Positions 6,198-8,725 of a DNA stretch of 8,725 nucleotides are shown piece by piece (the stretch's first letter is position 1; each line of letters begins with the position of its first letter). Made by a program: the position numbers and the translations under genes. Below the pieces are notes generated by a model. That model saw only the letters and a list, made by a program, of their open reading frames with translations. It was not told the DNA's origin and did no database searches. Source of the stretch: an uncultured Alphaproteobacteria bacterium. Its GTDB lineage: Bacteria > Pseudomonadota > Alphaproteobacteria > Rhodobacterales > Rhodobacteraceae. The stretch lies in assembly GCA_929200295.1 (NCBI GenBank), contig CAKMZE010000045.1, positions 6,629 to 15,353 on the forward strand, written 5' to 3'.

Positions 6198-7058
6198 ATG
6201 ATCTATAACTCCGCATCTGATTGGCTGTCCGCGCCAAATAAACGTGTCCTACTCTTTGCGATGTCGGGCTTGGGGAAAACCTATCTGTCCTCCATGCTGC
6301 GTGCGCAGGGAGATTGGTTTCACTACTCCATCGATTACCGCATCGGCACGCGCTACATGGGCGAGGCGATTGCCGATAATGCCAAAGCGCAAGCGATGAA
6401 GATCCCGTTTTTGCGTGATCTTCTGCGATCAAACAGTATTTATATTGGATCCAATATCTCGTTCGATGATCTCAAACCGATGTCGTCTTACCTCGGCAAA
6501 CCTGGGGATGAGACAAAGGGCGGGTTGTCTTGGGATGAGTACACACACAGACAAGCACAATTCCAAGCGGCTGAGATTGCGGCACTTCATGACACAGGCC
6601 ACTTTATCGCGCGCGCTTCTCGGCTTTATCAATACCCACATTTCATCTGCGATACAGGCGGATCAATTTGTGAATGGGTCGATGCGGATGATCCAAATGA
6701 CCCGGTACTGACCGATCTTGCGTCAAAAACTTTGCTGGTTTGGATCGAAGGGTCAGAGGCACATCAAGAAGAGCTGATCAAACGTTTTGACCGTGAGCCA
6801 AAACCGATGTCCTATGATCCGGTGTTCTTGCTCGCAACATGGCAAGCTTATCTGGCTGAATTTTCAGTCGCCCCTGAGACGGTTGACCCAGACGATTTCA
6901 TTCGCTGGGCCTTTTCCAAGGCCCTGGCACATCGCCAGCCCCGCTATCAGAAGATGGCTGAAAAATGGGGGATCAAAGTCTCGATGGATGCCGTTGCAAA
7001 TGTCAAAGATACCGCAGGTTTTAATGCAATGATCGCCGAGGCTCTTGAGCGTCGTTAA
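6198..7058 (+). CDS. Uncharacterised P-loop ATPase conserved in Rhodobacterales
   Basis: I do not know the function. The 286-residue protein begins MIYNSASDWLSAPNKRVLLF and has a Walker A motif AMSGLGKT at 21-28 after a hydrophobic strand. A strand ending in Asp, HFICDTGGS (148-156), may be the Walker B or a substrate site. Other striking blocks are FHYSIDYRIGTRYMGE (41-56), SSYLGKPGD (96-104) and VWIEGSEAH (181-189). One N-terminal P-loop plus a small mixed fold suggests a nucleotide or small-molecule kinase-like protein, with no signal peptide or membrane segment. I recall similar proteins in many Rhodobacterales, starting at the equivalent Met. I chose ATG 6198, with GAG 4-6 nt upstream, over extended starts at 6057 (TTG) or 6102 because those overlap mnmA and add residues unlike the family. 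It is co-directional with mnmA (68-bp gap) and metAA (43-bp gap). Confidence 0.85.
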   Translation: MIYNSASDWLSAPNKRVLLFAMSGLGKTYLSSMLRAQGDWFHYSIDYRIGTRYMGEAIADNAKAQAMKIPFLRDLLRSNSIYIGSNISFDDLKPMSSYLGKPGDETKGGLSWDEYTHRQAQFQAAEIAALHDTGHFIARASRLYQYPHFICDTGGSICEWVDADDPNDPVLTDLASKTLLVWIEGSEAHQEELIKRFDREPKPMSYDPVFLLATWQAYLAEFSVAPETVDPDDFIRWAFSKALAHRQPRYQKMAEKWGIKVSMDAVANVKDTAGFNAMIAEALERR

Positions 7059-7069
7059 TATATTTTTAA
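7055..7069 (+). promoter_or_regulatory. TTAA-N7-TTAA (CtrA-box-like) upstream of metAA
   Basis: TTAA at 7055-7058 and TTAA at 7066-7069, separated by exactly 7 bp, match the CtrA consensus spacing. The first half overlaps the stop codon of the ATPase gene, and the motif ends 32 bp before the metAA ATG. A TATATA at 7072-7077 could be the -10 of a metAA promoter. The surroundings are very AT-rich, so chance occurrence is a real possibility. Confidence 0.3.
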
Positions 7070-7101
7070 GTTATATAAGACTGACTGAGGGGCCACTGAC
7101 A

Positions 7102-8019
7102 ATGCCGATCAAACTACCTTCTTCCCTGCCCGCCTATGACGTTTTACGTGCAGAGGGCGTGATGGTGTTGGACGAAGATGTCGCGGCACGCCAAGATATC
7201 CGGCCGCTTAAAATCGCGCTGCTCAATCTGATGCCCAAGAAAATCCAGACTGAAAACCAGTTTGCGCGGCTCATCGGGGCGACGCCATTGCAGATCGAGC
7301 TGACGCTGATCCGCATGTCAGAGCATAAGACGAAAAACACAGCCGCCGCACATATGGAGGCATTTTATCAGCCATTCCAAGACGTAAAGCATCAGAAATT
7401 CGATGGGTTGATTATCACGGGTGCACCGATTGAGCATCTCGATTTTACCGATGTGACTTATTGGACTGAGCTACAAGAGGTCTTTGCATGGACCCAAACC
7501 CATGTGCATACGACCTTTGGCGTGTGCTGGGGGGGGATGGCGATGATCAATCATTTCCACGATGTCCAAAAACATATGCTCACGGCCAAAGCCTTTGGCT
7601 GTTACCGACATGACAATGTCGCGCCCATCTCGCCCTATTTGCGAGGGTTTTCTGATGAATGCGTCATTCCAGTAAGCCGCTGGACAGAAATGCGACAGGC
7701 CGAGATTGATGCTGTTCCCGCACTCAAAACACTGGTCACCAGTCCTGAAGTTGGCCCTGCTTTGGTCGAAGACCCTGCGCATCGGGCACTATATATCTTT
7801 AACCATTTTGAATACGACGATGATACGCTCAAGCAAGAATATGATCGTGATGTCGCTGAGGGCACGCCCATACATGTGCCACAAAATTACTATCCGAATG
7901 ATGACCCTGCGCGCATGCCGTTAAACAGGTGGCGTAGTCACGCGCATTTGCTTTATGGTAATTGGGTGAACCAAATATACCAAACGACCCCTTATGATTT
8001 AAACGAAATTGGCATATAA
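7102..8019 (+). CDS. metAA: Homoserine O-acetyltransferase (MetA family)
   Basis: This enzyme acylates the gamma-hydroxyl of L-homoserine, the committed step of methionine synthesis, in the cytosol. The 305-residue protein is collinear with E. coli MetA. The catalytic triad is C142 (in FGVCWGGMA), H235 and E237 (in FNHFEYD), and LNLMPKKIQTENQFARL near the N-terminus is a family signature. Residue 111 is Glu (GAPIEHLDF). E. coli MetA, which uses succinyl-CoA, has Gly there, and Glu at this position is associated with acetyl-CoA use, so I call acetyl rather than succinyl transfer. Start: ATG 7102 with GAGGGG 9 nt upstream; a longer frame from 7045 would overlap the previous gene and lacks family similarity. 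No SAM riboswitch is evident in the short leader. Confidence 0.95.
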   Translation: MPIKLPSSLPAYDVLRAEGVMVLDEDVAARQDIRPLKIALLNLMPKKIQTENQFARLIGATPLQIELTLIRMSEHKTKNTAAAHMEAFYQPFQDVKHQKFDGLIITGAPIEHLDFTDVTYWTELQEVFAWTQTHVHTTFGVCWGGMAMINHFHDVQKHMLTAKAFGCYRHDNVAPISPYLRGFSDECVIPVSRWTEMRQAEIDAVPALKTLVTSPEVGPALVEDPAHRALYIFNHFEYDDDTLKQEYDRDVAEGTPIHVPQNYYPNDDPARMPLNRWRSHAHLLYGNWVNQIYQTTPYDLNEIGI

Positions 8020-8042
8020 TACGCTGATATAAATCGACATTA

Positions 8043-8103
8043 TTGTGAGCGTAATTGCGCTGTGACCTCATCTCGTTGCGGGCAACCGAATTTAGGCTCA
8101 CAA
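8043..8103. repeat. Long-range 8-bp inverted repeat downstream of metAA
   Basis: TTGTGAGC at 8043-8050 is exactly complementary to GCTCACAA at 8096-8103, with a 45-nt interior. Inside is a near-perfect palindrome AGCGTAATTGCGCT (8048-8061) and a small hairpin GTTG-CGGG-CAAC near 8075-8086. It may be part of the metAA 3' end, an unrecognised structured RNA, or a protein-binding region. I do not match it to a known RNA family. Confidence 0.4.
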
Positions 8104-8106
8104 CCC

Positions 8107-8124
8107 TTGGGCGTTCGCGCCTAG
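8107..8124 (+). terminator. Hairpin with TTCG loop, possible metAA terminator
   Basis: TTGGGCG-TTCG-CGCCTAG can form a 7-bp stem (with G-U pairs) capped by a UUCG tetraloop, 87 bp after the metAA stop. It lacks an immediate U-run; only scattered T's follow (CTATTC). It is therefore a weak intrinsic terminator candidate, or simply the second domain of the structured region before it. Confidence 0.35.
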
Positions 8125-8269
8125 CTATTCACATCCAGTTTCTATTTTCGAAACGCTTTGTGCCAAAATACCAGCTTCTTTTCGTCAAAATTATGGTGTC
8201 TATGTGGCGGTATTATGAGTGACGCCCGTAAAATAACTGCTAGATAAATCGATGAGACATTGGGCTGTC

Positions 8270-8284
8270 TTAACGCAATGTTAA
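8270..8284 (+). promoter_or_regulatory. Perfect CtrA box (TTAAC-N5-GTTAA)
   Basis: TTAACGCAATGTTAA is an exact TTAA-N7-TTAA and is symmetric (TTAAC-N5-GTTAA), the form expected for a phosphorylated CtrA dimer. It ends 21 bp before the protease ATG and 8 bp before its GGAG. That close position leaves little room for a -10 and transcription start after the box, so repression, or activation from an overlapping unusual promoter, must both be considered. Confidence 0.6.
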
Positions 8285-8305
8285 TGAATTATGGAGCGAC
8301 ACGCC

Positions 8306-8725
8306 ATGTCTGACCAAGAACCTGTAAACACACAACACCCAGCAGGCTGCGGCTGCGCAGGATGTTGTGCAACCAATAACAGCAGCAGCAATGGGATCAG
8401 TGATGAACAGACTGCCATGGGTGCTGCGCCTGCCGTTAGCATCACGCGCTCAGGTGATCCAACGATCGACGCATTCTTGGGCCCAGGAAAATGGGTCGAT
8501 ACGAACCTGACTTACTCTTTCATCAATACTCGCAAAGATTTAACGTTAGATCCCAACGTCCCTGACAATTTTGCCGATCGCGAAGGCAATGAGGTAAAAC
8601 CATTGTTGTCAGACGATCAACAAGACGCGACACGGTTTTTTATGCAGGAGGCAGCAAGCTACACCAATCTGACATTCACGGAAAAAACCGGAGATGACGC
8701 CCCATCAGCAATTATCCGCGTGTAT
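8306..8725 (+). CDS. Probable secreted M10 (serralysin-type) metalloprotease, N-terminal part
   Basis: The frame opens at ATG 8306 (GGAG 9 nt upstream) and stays open for 140 codons to the window edge. Residues 56-74 (AFLGPGKWVDTNLTYSFIN) resemble the start of the catalytic domain of serralysin/matrixin-like proteases, which typically read GxKW...LTYSF. LLSDDQQDATRFFMQEAASY followed by TNLTFTEKTGDDAPSAIIRV fits the helix and strand before the zinc-binding helix. The HExxH zinc motif, Met-turn and any RTX calcium repeats would lie beyond the window, so activity cannot be confirmed. There is no Sec signal peptide at the start, consistent with type I (C-terminal signal) secretion in this family. 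Unusual: a cysteine cluster CGCAGCC at 15-21, then a Asn/Ser-rich stretch (24-29). A perfect CtrA box lies just upstream. An alternative is another zincin-fold secreted protein. Confidence 0.75.
   Translation, partial: MSDQEPVNTQHPAGCGCAGCCATNNSSSNGISDEQTAMGAAPAVSITRSGDPTIDAFLGPGKWVDTNLTYSFINTRKDLTLDPNVPDNFADREGNEVKPLLSDDQQDATRFFMQEAASYTNLTFTEKTGDDAPSAIIRVY

Larger units (their letters stand above)
8020..8305. other. Structured intergenic region between metAA and the protease gene
   Basis: These 286 bp contain no credible gene. Working rightward they hold an 8-bp inverted repeat with nested small hairpins (8043-8103), a GC-rich hairpin with a TTCG loop (8107-8124), a weak GTTTC-N7-GAAAC hairpin (8138-8154), a possible but poor promoter (GTGACG 8219-8224, TAGATA 8241-8246), an inverted repeat ACATTG-N13-CAATGT (8257-8281) and a CtrA box (8270-8284). 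The change in gene theme suggests a transcription unit boundary here. Confidence 0.6.

Noticed and set aside
7059..7101. SAM-II type riboswitch ahead of metAA
   Set aside because: SAM-II elements often precede metA in Alphaproteobacteria, but this 43-bp leader is AT-rich, too short for the usual 50-60 nt element, and lacks the conserved 3' pseudoknot strand near the ribosome-binding site.
8043..8060. lac-operator-like sequence (TTGTGAGCG)
   Set aside because: It resembles the left half of the lac operator, but the right half does not match and no LacI-family or sugar gene is nearby.
8215..8247. Ten-codon ORF starting ATG AGT GAC GCC
   Set aside because: It begins Met-Ser-Asp like the protease but has no ribosome-binding site and similarity stops there.

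Overview
The window reads as chromosomal DNA of an alphaproteobacterium, most likely a Rhodobacterales (Roseobacter-group) member. It carries ctrA and sciP, the master cell-cycle/motility regulator and its small inhibitor, both found only in Alphaproteobacteria. The order recG-ligA-ctrA-sciP facing mnmA, and the family of P-loop protein after mnmA, resemble marine Rhodobacterales. By eye the base composition is moderate, near half G+C. No insertion sequence, CRISPR array, tRNA or rRNA is visible.

Layout. The left half (1-4852) is transcribed leftward: sciP, ctrA, ligA and recG. recG is cut by the window edge after 509 codons and overlaps the ligA stop in an ATGA junction, so ligA-recG is very likely one operon for DNA repair and fork restart. 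The right half (4984-8725) is transcribed rightward: mnmA (tRNA U34 2-thiolation), an uncharacterised 286-residue P-loop ATPase, metAA (homoserine O-acyltransferase, with the Glu associated with acetyl-CoA use), a 286-bp structured intergenic region, and the first 140 codons of a probable secreted M10/serralysin-type metalloprotease. A 131-bp divergent region separates the two halves.

The main interest is the CtrA circuit. ctrA and sciP lie side by side. The gap between them holds a TTAACC-N12-GGTTAA dyad, and the sciP ribosome-binding site lies in one arm of a 6-bp inverted repeat. Perfect TTAA-N7-TTAA CtrA boxes occur just upstream of the protease gene and, in a more AT-rich and less certain context, upstream of metAA. 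Two GANTC (CcrM-type) sites lie in the ligA leader. The CtrA protein has an odd DNA-recognition helix: a run of nine T's encodes Phe-Phe-Phe where the family has Phe-Ile-Cys, and gaining or losing one T would stop translation within the helix.

All gene calls come from reading translations and remembered family sequences. No database search was run.
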